DNA from: Arenibacter algicola
GTDB taxonomy: Bacteria; Bacteroidota; Bacteroidia; Flavobacteriales; Flavobacteriaceae
Assembly: GCF_000733925.1 (NCBI RefSeq)
Contig: NZ_JPOO01000003.1
Coordinates: forward strand, 1,488,001 to 1,552,000
Reading direction: 5' to 3'
Length of the DNA stretch: 64,000 nt
Below are positions 37,370 to 46,065 of this stretch, in pieces (the stretch's first letter is position 1; every line of letters starts with the position of its first letter). The position numbers and the translations under genes were made by a program. A model generated the notes under the pieces. The model ran no database searches. It was not told where the DNA came from and saw only the letters and a list, made by a program, of their open reading frames with translations.

Positions 37370-38548
37370 CTATTGAATATTTCCTCCTACAGGCAATCCA
37401 CTGGGAACCTTTCCGGGAATTTCCTTGTCAAAATTTTCGTCGTTAAGGGTATTCAAAAAAGAAATGATCAAGGACATATCCTTTACACTTAATTGCAGCT
37501 CCCTTACAAAGGGATCGAACATTTCCTTGGATACCGAGGGATTTCGTGTTTTTCCAAAAGAAATATCCTCATAGAATTCCAACACCTGTTTTAAGTTTTG
37601 AAAGGCACCATTGTGCATGTAGGGAGCGGTAAAACGAAGGTTCCTAAGTGAAGCTGTCCTAAATGCAAAACTTTCCTGGAAGCCACTGTCCGGTTCTGGA
37701 ACCTTCTTGTTTTCCGGTACTCCCAGCACGTGCAATTCATAGTCGGAAAACATAGGCCCGTTATGGCAATTGATACAACCTACAGATTTAAAAAGTTCCA
37801 AGCCTTCCTTTTCCGAATGGGATATGGCGTTTACATCTCCTGCCATATATTGATCAAATCGGGAATTATTGGCAACTAAAGTTCTTTCAAAGGAGGCAAT
37901 GGCCATGCCGATATGAATACTGTCTATTGGTGCATCCTCACCAAAGGCTTCCGCAAAAAGACTTTTGTATTCAGGAATGGATTGAAGTCTGGAGGCCACT
38001 TCGGCTAAAATTTGCGACTTTGAAAAATGGACACCCTTCATTTCTTCCAGAGTCTTGATAGGCTCCAACGCCTGTTTTTCCAAACTTTTTACACGATCGT
38101 CCCAAAACATGGGAGCATTTTCCGGATCATAATCTTCTTTCCCATGTATTCCATTATATGCCGTGTTTAAAATGGTGGGGGAATTTCGCTTCATGAGGGG
38201 AATTTCGTTCGGCTCCTTGAATGCCCTTTTACTTCCCAACCCCTGACCATTTGCACCTATGGATAGATCCAAGAACTCGGCATATCCGGTAGCGGGATGA
38301 TGACAACTGGCACAGGCAATATCCTTACCGCCTGAAAGGATGGGGTCATAGAAAAGGAGTTTTCCCAAAAGTTCCTTTTCCTTGGAATTTGGATTTCCTA
38401 TCGGTGTTTTAATATTCTTAGGCAGGGCCGCAACTTTGGCAATCTCCTTGGGACGGGGCATATCTATTTCCCCTTTCTTGTTGGCATTACCACAACCCGC
38501 TAAAATTACGGACAGGACAAGGGCATACTTGCAAAAACCAATCCTCAT
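37370..38548 (-). CDS. Dihaem cytochrome c peroxidase (MauG/CcpA family) lipoprotein
   Basis: 392 residues; lipobox VILAGC (C19). Two haem c sites, CASCH (79-83) and CINCH (258-262), lie in the positions of bacterial dihaem peroxidases. Other family marks are LGKLLFYDP, RNSPTILNTAYNG, FWDDR and TAPYMHNGAFQNLKQVLEFY. It should reduce hydrogen peroxide, or oxidise a protein or small substrate, in the periplasm. It lies 69 bp downstream of a Crp-type regulator on the same strand, so redox or peroxide control through that regulator is likely. Confidence 0.9.
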   Translation of the reverse strand: MRIGFCKYALVLSVILAGCGNANKKGEIDMPRPKEIAKVAALPKNIKTPIGNPNSKEKELLGKLLFYDPILSGGKDIACASCHHPATGYAEFLDLSIGANGQGLGSKRAFKEPNEIPLMKRNSPTILNTAYNGIHGKEDYDPENAPMFWDDRVKSLEKQALEPIKTLEEMKGVHFSKSQILAEVASRLQSIPEYKSLFAEAFGEDAPIDSIHIGMAIASFERTLVANNSRFDQYMAGDVNAISHSEKEGLELFKSVGCINCHNGPMFSDYELHVLGVPENKKVPEPDSGFQESFAFRTASLRNLRFTAPYMHNGAFQNLKQVLEFYEDISFGKTRNPSVSKEMFDPFVRELQLSVKDMSLIISFLNTLNDENFDKEIPGKVPSGLPVGGNIQ

Positions 38549-38617
38549 ACATCTTTACTTTTACCAAGACAAGTTTAACACTTAAACTTCTCAATAACAA
38601 GTACTAAACATAAAAAA

Positions 38618-39250
38618 CTACAGATCCAACACCTTTATCTGATTTCGATAAAGTTCTATCTTACCATCATTTTCCATCTTTTTCAATAGCCGGGATACCA
38701 CCACTCTCGAAGTGTGAAGGTCGTAGGCTATCTCTTGATGGGTCGCATATAATACATCATCGTGGGTTACTTTGGCCTTATCCTGCAAGTGCTTCAATAA
38801 TCGCTCATCCATTCTTAGAAAAGCAAGTGTATCTATGGTCTCCATAAGTTCCATCATACGGGCATTATAACTGTCCAATATAAATCTCTGCCATGATTTG
38901 TATTTTCCCATCCATGTCTCCAGATAACCCACGGGAATCATCAATAATTCGGTATCTGTTTCTGCCACGGCCCTAATACCACTTGTCTTATTCCCCATAC
39001 AACAAGAAAAAGTCATAGCGCAAGTGTCCCCTTTTTCTACGAAGTACAACAACAGTTCATTGCCATCACCATCTTCCCTTAAAACCTTGATAGCTCCGCT
39101 CAGCAATAAGGGCATGGACTTAATATTGTCACCGATTTCCATTAGAGTTTGGCCTTGGCTAACTTTTTTATAGCTGCCCACCGTCCTAATTTCCTCTAAC
39201 AACTCTGGTTCAAAAAGATAACCATAATGTAATTGTAATGCTTCTGTCAT
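38618..39250 (-). CDS. Crp/Fnr-family transcriptional regulator
   Basis: 210 residues. The N-terminal part is a cyclic-nucleotide-binding-like beta roll (VSQGQTLMEIGDNIKSMPLL, LLLYFVEKGDTCAMTFSCC). The C-terminal winged helix has HQEIAYDLHTSRVVVSRLLK (about 167-186) and ends IKVLDL. The cNMP-binding arginine motif is not obvious. The cluster CAMTFSCCMG has three cysteines that could hold a metal or sense redox state, though the FNR cysteine pattern is absent. It sits between an aldose epimerase gene 10 bp upstream and the peroxidase gene downstream. Confidence 0.9.
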   Translation of the reverse strand: MTEALQLHYGYLFEPELLEEIRTVGSYKKVSQGQTLMEIGDNIKSMPLLLSGAIKVLREDGDGNELLLYFVEKGDTCAMTFSCCMGNKTSGIRAVAETDTELLMIPVGYLETWMGKYKSWQRFILDSYNARMMELMETIDTLAFLRMDERLLKHLQDKAKVTHDDVLYATHQEIAYDLHTSRVVVSRLLKKMENDGKIELYRNQIKVLDL

Positions 39251-39260
39251 TCTTATCGTA

Positions 39261-40040
39261 TCAAATGTTAGGTTGTATTATTACCGAAAAAATATTTTCA
39301 GACCTATTTACCGGCTGAAATCCACTGTGTAATTTCTTCTGGCTTACCGCATAGGGATAGAAGGTAATTGGTTCTATACACAGCATATTGGGAACCTCTG
39401 TCCATAACATAAAATTCCCAAAGCCTTCGGTTTTTATAATAAGCTCACCAACATCCACCAAGGTAAGGGAGTTACAATCCATAACCGGCAAGGCTCTACT
39501 GCCCACATCCAGTACCTCCTGTAGGGCAATGGTACGCTCGGCGGTTTTTATGGAGGCCCTTTCCGAAGTTAGTTTAAATGCAGGATGATATCCCAGCATA
39601 AAGGGCATATCTTCTTCAGCCGTTATTTTGAATTGAATTCTTAATCCATTTTCCGAAATCTCGAAGGACTTCGTAAATTCAAAATTATATGGCCAAGACA
39701 AGTATTCCTCTGTGGATTTGGAGGGATATTTAGAGTTCTTAATAGGGGTCCCGGAAACATATTGCTTCCTAAAGATGGCTTTGGTCTCGGTTTGTGAAAC
39801 AAGTTGATATGCCATTTCCCTCAATAGGCCGTGTTGGTCCTGCACAGCCGCACCTTTGGGGGTCGTGACCCTAAAATTTGCCTCATTGGTGGGTCCTATT
39901 ATAGGAAACATTTCGGTATCCGAGTTACGCCATCCTGGGCTACCTTTTTGGTGAATATACTCATGGCCTTCCGCTGAGTAGCCTACCAATTCCCCTTCAT
40001 CTATTTTCACTAATTGATCATGTAGTTTTAGCTTCACCAT
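39261..40040 (-). CDS. Aldose 1-epimerase (galactose mutarotase-like) family protein
   Basis: 259 residues, a little shorter than GalM. Marks of the family are MFPIIGPTNEANF, QDQHGLLREMAYQL with the catalytic-type histidine, PFMLGYHPAFKL with the second histidine, and a late glutamate region (LCIEPITFYPYA). It should interconvert sugar anomers in the cytoplasm; there is no signal peptide. It resembles the LacX/YeaD subgroup, so it may act on a phosphorylated or modified sugar. It is 10 bp upstream of the Crp-type gene and 69 bp downstream of the LolC/E-type gene. Confidence 0.85.
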   Translation of the reverse strand: MVKLKLHDQLVKIDEGELVGYSAEGHEYIHQKGSPGWRNSDTEMFPIIGPTNEANFRVTTPKGAAVQDQHGLLREMAYQLVSQTETKAIFRKQYVSGTPIKNSKYPSKSTEEYLSWPYNFEFTKSFEISENGLRIQFKITAEEDMPFMLGYHPAFKLTSERASIKTAERTIALQEVLDVGSRALPVMDCNSLTLVDVGELIIKTEGFGNFMLWTEVPNMLCIEPITFYPYAVSQKKLHSGFQPVNRSENIFSVIIQPNI

Positions 40041-40109
40041 CTACTTTTACTTTTTTGGAGGAAAGTTATCACTTTGTTACCGATTCAAGATTTAAAAAAT
40101 TACAAAATT

Positions 40110-41351
40110 CTATTCGAACTGTATGGCCTTTACCGGAGAAATTTTAGTTATTATATAGGACGGCAGAAGCAACATCAACAGACATAATATTAAAACCCCA
40201 ATATTGAGCAATACCACGGTAATTACATCAAGGTGTACAGGAATATAATCTATATAATACTCCTTGGGGTTGGGAAATTTGAACATACGGAATTTGTACT
40301 GCAATCCTATAATGCCCAATCCGATAATATTGCCCAACAAGAGTCCAACACCTATCAAATAAGTAGCATTATATAAAAATATTTTGCGTATACTCCAATT
40401 GGACGACCCCAAGGCCTTTAAGATCCCTATCATTTGGGTCCGCTCCAATATTAAAACGAGCAGGGCAGTTATCATATTGATTCCCCCAACGATGATCATT
40501 ATACCAATGATCAATGCTATATTAAAATCGAAAAGTCCAAGCCATTCAAAAATCCTGTAATACTTATCCTTTATGGTCTGAGTATCTAGATTGGACAAGG
40601 TCTTTCCATAAATTTCCATGGCCTTATTGTCCATTTCATCAAAATCATCAACAAAGATTTCAAAGTTTCCTACCTCATTATCTGCCCATTTATTCATGTG
40701 TTGAATGTGGCGCAGATCTATAAAGATATAAGAGCCATCCAGCTCTTCAAAACCACTGTCGTAAATACCCGTTATTGTAAATTTTCTTTGATTTGGCATT
40801 TTGGAAGCATCATCTTCCTTAAAGAAAATGGCAACGAAAGAATCACCGGTTTTCAAATTTAACCGATTGGACAAAACCTGGGATATCAGTGTTTCACTAT
40901 TGATTTCCCCTACAAAATTGGGCAGGGCGCCATCAACCAAAAACTCTTTAAATACATCCCAATTATAATCTGCCCCAACACCTTTTGCCAGAATGCCTTC
41001 AAAAGTCTCTTCGGTTCGTATTATCCCGGCCTTGGTGGCTACTCCCTGAATATGCTGTATACCACTGACCGAATTAAATTCAGGATAAAATTCCTGATCA
41101 AGGGAAACTGGAACCATGGAAACATCGGAAGTGTTGTTATCGTAATTATATATTTGGATGTGGCCGTTAAAGGCTGCTATCTTTTCCCGTATTTTATGTT
41201 TTAGACCAACCCCTGTAGAAATGGCCACCAACATCATTATCACCCCCAATGCAATTGCAGCAATAGCTATTTTTATTATTGGAGCAGATATACTAATTTT
41301 ATGCTCTTTACCTGTAACAAGGCGTTTGGCAATAAAAAATTCTAAATTCAA
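40110..41351 (-). CDS. ABC transporter permease of the LolC/E (FtsX-like) type
   Basis: 413 residues. Membrane helix 1 (about 25-47) is followed by a large periplasmic domain (about 50-260) and three C-terminal helices with the FtsX/MacB fold; ILERTQMIGILKALGSSNWSI is the coupling region of this family. It probably moves lipoproteins from the inner membrane toward the outer membrane with an ATPase encoded elsewhere. The only start that fits is TTG at 41351, three bases from the ATG of the divergent NamZ gene. The start therefore has little room for its own promoter outside the neighbouring gene. Confidence 0.88.
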   Translation of the reverse strand: MNLEFFIAKRLVTGKEHKISISAPIIKIAIAAIALGVIMMLVAISTGVGLKHKIREKIAAFNGHIQIYNYDNNTSDVSMVPVSLDQEFYPEFNSVSGIQHIQGVATKAGIIRTEETFEGILAKGVGADYNWDVFKEFLVDGALPNFVGEINSETLISQVLSNRLNLKTGDSFVAIFFKEDDASKMPNQRKFTITGIYDSGFEELDGSYIFIDLRHIQHMNKWADNEVGNFEIFVDDFDEMDNKAMEIYGKTLSNLDTQTIKDKYYRIFEWLGLFDFNIALIIGIMIIVGGINMITALLVLILERTQMIGILKALGSSNWSIRKIFLYNATYLIGVGLLLGNIIGLGIIGLQYKFRMFKFPNPKEYYIDYIPVHLDVITVVLLNIGVLILCLLMLLLPSYIITKISPVKAIQFE

Positions 41352-41354
41352 TTT

Positions 41355-42602
41355 ATGGCAGTTTTTTCCATTTTCAAAAATACAGTTTTATTATTGTTTT
41401 TTACACTTTCTGCTTGTGGAAACCATACCAAAACCCATAATAAGGAACTAAATCCTTTAGTAACACAGGATACCCTTGCCACCGATCTTCCCATAATCGT
41501 AGCAGCCAACAGAACTGAAGCTTACCTGCCCTTGCTCCAAGGAAAAAGAGTTGGAATTGTAGCCAATCAGACCAGTGTCATCTTTAAGGATACCCAACCA
41601 CTGTCCTACACCCATATTGTGGATTCCCTTTTGGCCAATGACATTAATATAAAACAAGTATTTGCACCTGAACACGGGTTTAGGGGTGAAGCAGATGCCG
41701 GGGAAAAGGTAAGCGATGGAAAGGACGAAAAAACGGGACTTCCCATAATTTCCCTATACGGAAAAAACCGTAAGCCATCCAAAGAGCAATTGCAGCATAT
41801 TGATGTTATTCTGTTCGACATTCAGGATGTAGGGGTACGTTTCTACACCTATATCGCAACCATGCAGTTGGTCATGGAGGCTTGTGCAGAAAACAATATT
41901 CCGGTAATTGTCCTGGACAGACCCAATCCGAACGGACACTACGTAGATGGTCCTACCATGGAAACCGAACACAGGGGCTTTTTGGGAATGACTAATATTC
42001 CCTTGGTTTACGGGATGACCATAGGGGAATATGCCAATATGATCAACAAAGAAAGCTGGCTGGAAAACAAAGTTGTAGCGGACCTGACGGTAATCCCGAT
42101 GGAAAATTACAATCACAACAAAGATTACATATTACCTATTAGGCCCTCCCCCAACCTTCCCAATAATACCTCAATTTACCTCTACCCCAGTTTGGGATTA
42201 TTTGAAGGGACCAATGTAAATGCAGGTCGAGGGACAGAGTTTCAGTTTCAACGATACGGCGCCTCCTTTTTGGACAGTATCAAATACAATTTCAAATATA
42301 CCCCTGCACCCAATTTCGGATCCAAGGACCCAAAAGAGAATGGCAAAATTTGTTATGGAAAGGACCTATCCAAGACCCCTAAAATGAATACTGTGAATTT
42401 GGAGTACTTATTGGATGCCTACAAAAACACCAAGGACAAAAGTTTATTTTTTAACACAAGTGGCTTTACCAGACATGCCGGAACTGCAGAATTGCAGAAG
42501 CAGATAGAGGCCGGACTTTCCCAGGAGGAAATTAAAAAAACCTGGAAAGAAGATATTGATCAATTCCAAAAAATAAGGGCTAAATATCTAATTTACAATT
42601 GA
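41355..42602 (+). CDS. namZ: Exo-beta-N-acetylmuramidase NamZ-like lipoprotein (GH171, DUF1343)
   Basis: 415 residues; lipobox TLSAC near residue 17. The DUF1343 body has GKRVGIVANQTSV, FAPEHGFRGEADAGEKV, FDIQDVGVRFYTYIATM and VLDRPNPNG, then LGLFEGTNVNAGRGTEFQF and GFTRHAGTAELQKQIEAG. Characterised members remove terminal MurNAc from peptidoglycan fragments. The protein should act in the periplasm in cell-wall recycling; the GlcNAc-kinase-like gene and RidA lie 3 kb away, and a VanX-type peptidase at 59.3 kb. The 3' end overlaps the convergent desaturase gene by 10 bp. Confidence 0.88.
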   Translation: MAVFSIFKNTVLLLFFTLSACGNHTKTHNKELNPLVTQDTLATDLPIIVAANRTEAYLPLLQGKRVGIVANQTSVIFKDTQPLSYTHIVDSLLANDINIKQVFAPEHGFRGEADAGEKVSDGKDEKTGLPIISLYGKNRKPSKEQLQHIDVILFDIQDVGVRFYTYIATMQLVMEACAENNIPVIVLDRPNPNGHYVDGPTMETEHRGFLGMTNIPLVYGMTIGEYANMINKESWLENKVVADLTVIPMENYNHNKDYILPIRPSPNLPNNTSIYLYPSLGLFEGTNVNAGRGTEFQFQRYGASFLDSIKYNFKYTPAPNFGSKDPKENGKICYGKDLSKTPKMNTVNLEYLLDAYKNTKDKSLFFNTSGFTRHAGTAELQKQIEAGLSQEEIKKTWKEDIDQFQKIRAKYLIYN

Positions 42603-43444
42603 CTTGTAGATTTTACATCCATTTTTTCCGGGGACTTATACGGTTTAAAGGGAATTTTCAATAATGCGCCTATATCAGAATTTTCCTTTTCATTGGGATA
42701 GGTATCCACACCATAGACAATCTCACTATTGGGCAATTTCATAAAGGTCCCAAGAAGTCTATCCCAAATAGAAAATATATTGCCATAATTACTGTCCGTA
42801 TAAGGTAATTTATAATGGTGGTGCACTTTGTGCATATCCGGAGAAACAATAACCCAGCTCAACACATCATCCACCTTTTTGGGCAGTGAAATATTGGCAT
42901 GGTTAAATTGCGATAAAATAACCGAAAGCGCCTGATATATCATAATGATGGCAACAGGTGCCCCTACGACAAAAGTACCGAAACAAGTAAAAATAAATCG
43001 GACTACACTTTCTCCCGGATGATGCCGGTTGGCAGTTGTAGTGTCTACCTCATGATCTGTATGATGAATTAGATGAAAGCCCCAAAGCACTTTTATCTTG
43101 TGTTCTACCCAATGGGCCAACCAGGCACTTAGAAAATCCAGCAACATTACCCCGAGCAATACCTTTAGCCATAAGGGCATAACAGGCAACCACTGTAGGA
43201 CACCAAAATTATTGGCTATGGTCCAATCACTAGTCTTCAATAGCAAAAAGGCCAAGGGAAAATTTACTAGGATGGTTGTAAGGGTGAAAAAAATATTGAT
43301 CCCCGCATGCCGTAGCTTGCTATATTTTAACCGAAACAAGGGAATAATATACTCCAATATCCAAAAAAAGGCAATCCCTGAAACCAATATGATACTTCGG
43401 TGCGCAGGAGGGATAGTTTCAAAATAATTGTAAATGGCTTCCAT
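42593..43444 (-). CDS. Sterol desaturase / fatty acid hydroxylase family membrane protein
   Basis: 283 residues with about four membrane helices in the first half. The di-iron histidine boxes are complete: HWVEHK, HLIHHTDHE with NRHHPGE, and MHKVHHHY. The family hydroxylates or desaturates lipids at the membrane. In flavobacteria related proteins act on fatty acids, sterols or carotenoids; which applies here is open. Convergent with, and overlapping by 10 bp, the NamZ gene. Confidence 0.9.
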   Translation of the reverse strand: MEAIYNYFETIPPAHRSIILVSGIAFFWILEYIIPLFRLKYSKLRHAGINIFFTLTTILVNFPLAFLLLKTSDWTIANNFGVLQWLPVMPLWLKVLLGVMLLDFLSAWLAHWVEHKIKVLWGFHLIHHTDHEVDTTTANRHHPGESVVRFIFTCFGTFVVGAPVAIIMIYQALSVILSQFNHANISLPKKVDDVLSWVIVSPDMHKVHHHYKLPYTDSNYGNIFSIWDRLLGTFMKLPNSEIVYGVDTYPNEKENSDIGALLKIPFKPYKSPEKMDVKSTSQL

Positions 43445-43541
43445 AGTCTAAATTTACAAAATAGTTGTCTTTATATAATTATCCTAAAATAAAGAAATAC
43501 GTTGTTACCCTCTGGCACTCAAGGTTTATTTTGGAATCTGG

Positions 43542-44039
43542 CTACTTCAACTTAATTATTTTTTTCATTTCTTCCACTATATTATAAGCCGCCGGACAAA
43601 TAGCCACATTCTTTAAGGTAAGATTACTTATCTGCTGAAATTTTTTTCTGTCCGTATGTGGAAATTCACGGCAAGCCTTAGGTCTTACCTCATAAATGGA
43701 ACAGTAATTATCGGCTCCCAAAAAAGTACAGGGAACACTTTGCAGCACATAATCATTCTCCTCGTCCATCCTCAAAAATTGATCGATAAATTTCTGTGGT
43801 TTCATTCGGAAATGTTTGGCAATACGCTCTATATCGGCATTGGTAAATAGCGGGCCCGTTGTCTTGCAACAATTGGCACATTTTAAACAATCGATTTTCC
43901 TAAACTCCGCCTCGTGCAGGTCCTGCATGATATAGTCCAAATCTTTCGGGGGTTTTTTCCGAAGTTTGCCGAAGAATTTCTTATTCTCATTATGTTTTTC
44001 CTGCGCCAGCTTAGAAAGTTGCCTAATTACCTCATCCAT
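43542..44039 (-). CDS. YkgJ family cysteine cluster protein
   Basis: 165 residues from the ATG at 44039 (MDEVIRQLSKLAQ); the longer frame from 44144 runs into the divergent gene and gives an unlikely N-terminus. The cysteine cluster is CLKCANCCKTTGP, then CTFLGADNYCSIYEVRPKAC and a last cysteine in AICPAAYN, the UPF0153/YkgJ pattern, which probably binds a metal or iron-sulfur cluster. The function is unknown. A 14-bp palindrome (AACTTTTAAAAGTT, 44049-44062) lies just upstream, between this gene and the divergent methyltransferase. Confidence 0.88.
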   Translation of the reverse strand: MDEVIRQLSKLAQEKHNENKKFFGKLRKKPPKDLDYIMQDLHEAEFRKIDCLKCANCCKTTGPLFTNADIERIAKHFRMKPQKFIDQFLRMDEENDYVLQSVPCTFLGADNYCSIYEVRPKACREFPHTDRKKFQQISNLTLKNVAICPAAYNIVEEMKKIIKLK

Positions 44040-44102
44040 TATGGAATAAACTTTTAAAAGTTGGTTAAAAGTCCCACATTTGCATGTAAATAACAAATTT
44101 AA

Positions 44103-44816
44103 ATGGCTAAGGACATTCTGGGCAATGCAGTTTTGGATTACCAAACCGGTAATTATTCCGAAGACATAAAGACCTATTCGTCATTGGATGAGGAGGATAT
44201 AATACCCATTGCCTACCTCTTTAGGGACTTTAAGAAAATGCCCCCTTTGGAACAAAACGCGCTAAAGCTTTGCAAGGGCAACATCCTGGATATTGGCTGT
44301 GGAGCAGGAAGCCATTCCCTCTATTTACAGAAAAAAGGCTTTGCCGTTACGGCCCTGGACCAATCTCCAGGAGCCATTGCAACCTGTAAACTAAGGGGTA
44401 TAGAACATACTGTATTACAAGACATTCAAGATTTTAAGCTTCAAAAATACGACACCCTGCTAATGCTCATGAACGGAATTGGAATAGTGGGAAAATTAAA
44501 GAACATAGACCAATTCTTTACCCATTTAAAATCGCTCTTAAAACCTAAAGGTCAGATACTTTTGGATTCGAGCGATATCATTTATATGTACGATGAAGAT
44601 GAGGATGGGGGCTATTGGATTCCGGATAACCAAAACTATTACGGGGAAGTCACTTTTGAAATGGAATATAGGGGGGAGAAAAGTGAACCCTTGGATTGGT
44701 TATATTTGGATTATAATACTTTGCAACGTGCGGCGAATGCGAATAATTTAACTTGTGAGCTTGTAAGCAAAGGAAAACATTACGACTATTTAGCCAAACT
44801 TACCCTTTTGGAGTAA
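44103..44816 (+). CDS. Class I SAM-dependent methyltransferase
   Basis: 237 residues, cytoplasmic. Motif I is NILDIGCGAGSHSLYL (about 59-74), followed by FAVTALDQSP (motif II) and DTLLMLMNGIGIVG and LLKPKGQILLDSSD (motifs IV-VI). The N-terminus DYQTGNYSEDI and the C-terminus LVSKGKHYDYLAKLTLLE give no hint of the substrate; small-molecule or lipid methylation is possible. It is divergent from the YkgJ gene with 63 bp between, and 60 bp upstream of the metzincin-like gene. Confidence 0.85.
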   Translation: MAKDILGNAVLDYQTGNYSEDIKTYSSLDEEDIIPIAYLFRDFKKMPPLEQNALKLCKGNILDIGCGAGSHSLYLQKKGFAVTALDQSPGAIATCKLRGIEHTVLQDIQDFKLQKYDTLLMLMNGIGIVGKLKNIDQFFTHLKSLLKPKGQILLDSSDIIYMYDEDEDGGYWIPDNQNYYGEVTFEMEYRGEKSEPLDWLYLDYNTLQRAANANNLTCELVSKGKHYDYLAKLTLLE

Positions 44817-44876
44817 TACCGTGCAATATTTGTCGTTATCTTAGAAGTGACAGCCCTTTAATAAAAACTGACAATA

Positions 44877-45656
44877 ATGAAAAAAATATCCTTAGTGTTT
44901 TTATTGACCTTTACCTTGTTCCTAGCTTGTTCCAAGGACTCCAGCGACAGCGAGACCCTAAAGGTAGATAAAACAGCCAATCTAAAAGGTCCGGGCGATT
45001 CTGCAAACGACTTGCTTTCCGACACCAATTTTAAAAACTTGGTCATCGAAATTGCATATGTAACGAATTTTGCGCCTACGGAAACGGCAGTTTCCAATTT
45101 TGTAAACCTACTAAACGAACGTTCCTATAAAGATAATATAAGTATTATTTACAAGGAATTGGACTCTCCCAAAAAGGATAGTTTGTCCATTGACGAAATA
45201 TTTGATTTGGAAAAAGAAAATAGAACCGTATATAATAATGAAGACACTTTGGGACTGTATATCTATTTTACGGATGCCACTGCCAGTAGTGACAATCCCG
45301 ATGAGGATCTGGTAACCCTTGGAGCCGTTTACCGCAACACCTCCATGGTGATTTATGAAGCCACCATTAGAAATTTGGCCTCAAAAAGTTCGTTGATCAG
45401 TACTTCTACCGTAGAAGCAGCTACCTTAAACCACGAGGCGGGACATTTATTTGGATTGGTAAACCTGGGAACAGAGGCTGTAAACGATCATGAAGACCCT
45501 GATGCCAAAAGTCATTGTAACGAACAGAATTGCCTCATGCGGGCAGAGCTACAATTTGGATGGGGAATGGCCAAAATGCTAACGGCCAAAAATGGGGCAA
45601 TCCCTAGTTTCGGTCCAGAATGCCTACTAGATCTACAATCCAATGGAGGCAAATAA
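44877..45656 (+). CDS. Metzincin-like metallopeptidase lipoprotein
   Basis: 259 residues; lipobox LFLAC (about C18) followed by SKDSSDSE, an acidic surface-export-like run. The zinc motif is LNHEAGHLFGLVNLGT (about residues 184-199), an HExxHxxGLxxxG pattern where a distal ligand would follow, then HEDPDAKSHC and CLMRAELQFG, which stands where a Met-turn would be. The start of the domain (FKNLVIEIAYVTNFAPTETA) resembles other membrane-metalloprotease lipoproteins of flavobacteria. It should cleave protein at the cell surface; the substrate is unknown. Confidence 0.75.
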   Translation: MKKISLVFLLTFTLFLACSKDSSDSETLKVDKTANLKGPGDSANDLLSDTNFKNLVIEIAYVTNFAPTETAVSNFVNLLNERSYKDNISIIYKELDSPKKDSLSIDEIFDLEKENRTVYNNEDTLGLYIYFTDATASSDNPDEDLVTLGAVYRNTSMVIYEATIRNLASKSSLISTSTVEAATLNHEAGHLFGLVNLGTEAVNDHEDPDAKSHCNEQNCLMRAELQFGWGMAKMLTAKNGAIPSFGPECLLDLQSNGGK

Positions 45657-45684
45657 TTAAAATACGAAAACCTATAATTTACAA

Positions 45685-46065
45685 ATGAAAAAAATTATTA
45701 CCACCACAAACGCGCCTGCCCCGATTGGGCCATACAATCAAGCAGTACTGGCAGGAAATACCCTGTATATCTCAGGTCAAATTCCTATAGACCCAAAAAA
45801 TGGGGATTTGGTCTCAGGGGATATTAAAAAAGAAACCGAGCAATCCATGCAAAACTTAAAAGCCATTCTTACCGAGGCAGGAATGACTTTTGAAAATGTT
45901 GTTAAATCATCGATTTTCGTAAAGGATATGCACCAGTTTTCACAAATAAATGAAGTCTATGGCGCCTATTTTGACGCGGATACCGCTCCAGCCAGGGAAA
46001 CTGTAGAAGTTGCCAACCTTCCCAAATTTGTAAATGTTGAAATATCTATGATCGCTATTAAATAG
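45685..46065 (+). CDS. ridA: RidA family enamine/imine deaminase
   Basis: 126 residues, full family length. Signature parts are APAPIGPYNQAVLAGNTLYI, SGQIPIDPKNGDL, IKKETEQSMQNLKAIL and APARETVEVANLPK with the active-site arginine. It hydrolyses reactive enamine/imine intermediates from PLP enzymes such as threonine dehydratase and so protects other enzymes. It is 29 bp downstream of the metzincin-like gene and overlaps the convergent GlcNAc-kinase-like gene by 8 bp. Confidence 0.95.
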   Translation: MKKIITTTNAPAPIGPYNQAVLAGNTLYISGQIPIDPKNGDLVSGDIKKETEQSMQNLKAILTEAGMTFENVVKSSIFVKDMHQFSQINEVYGAYFDADTAPARETVEVANLPKFVNVEISMIAIK

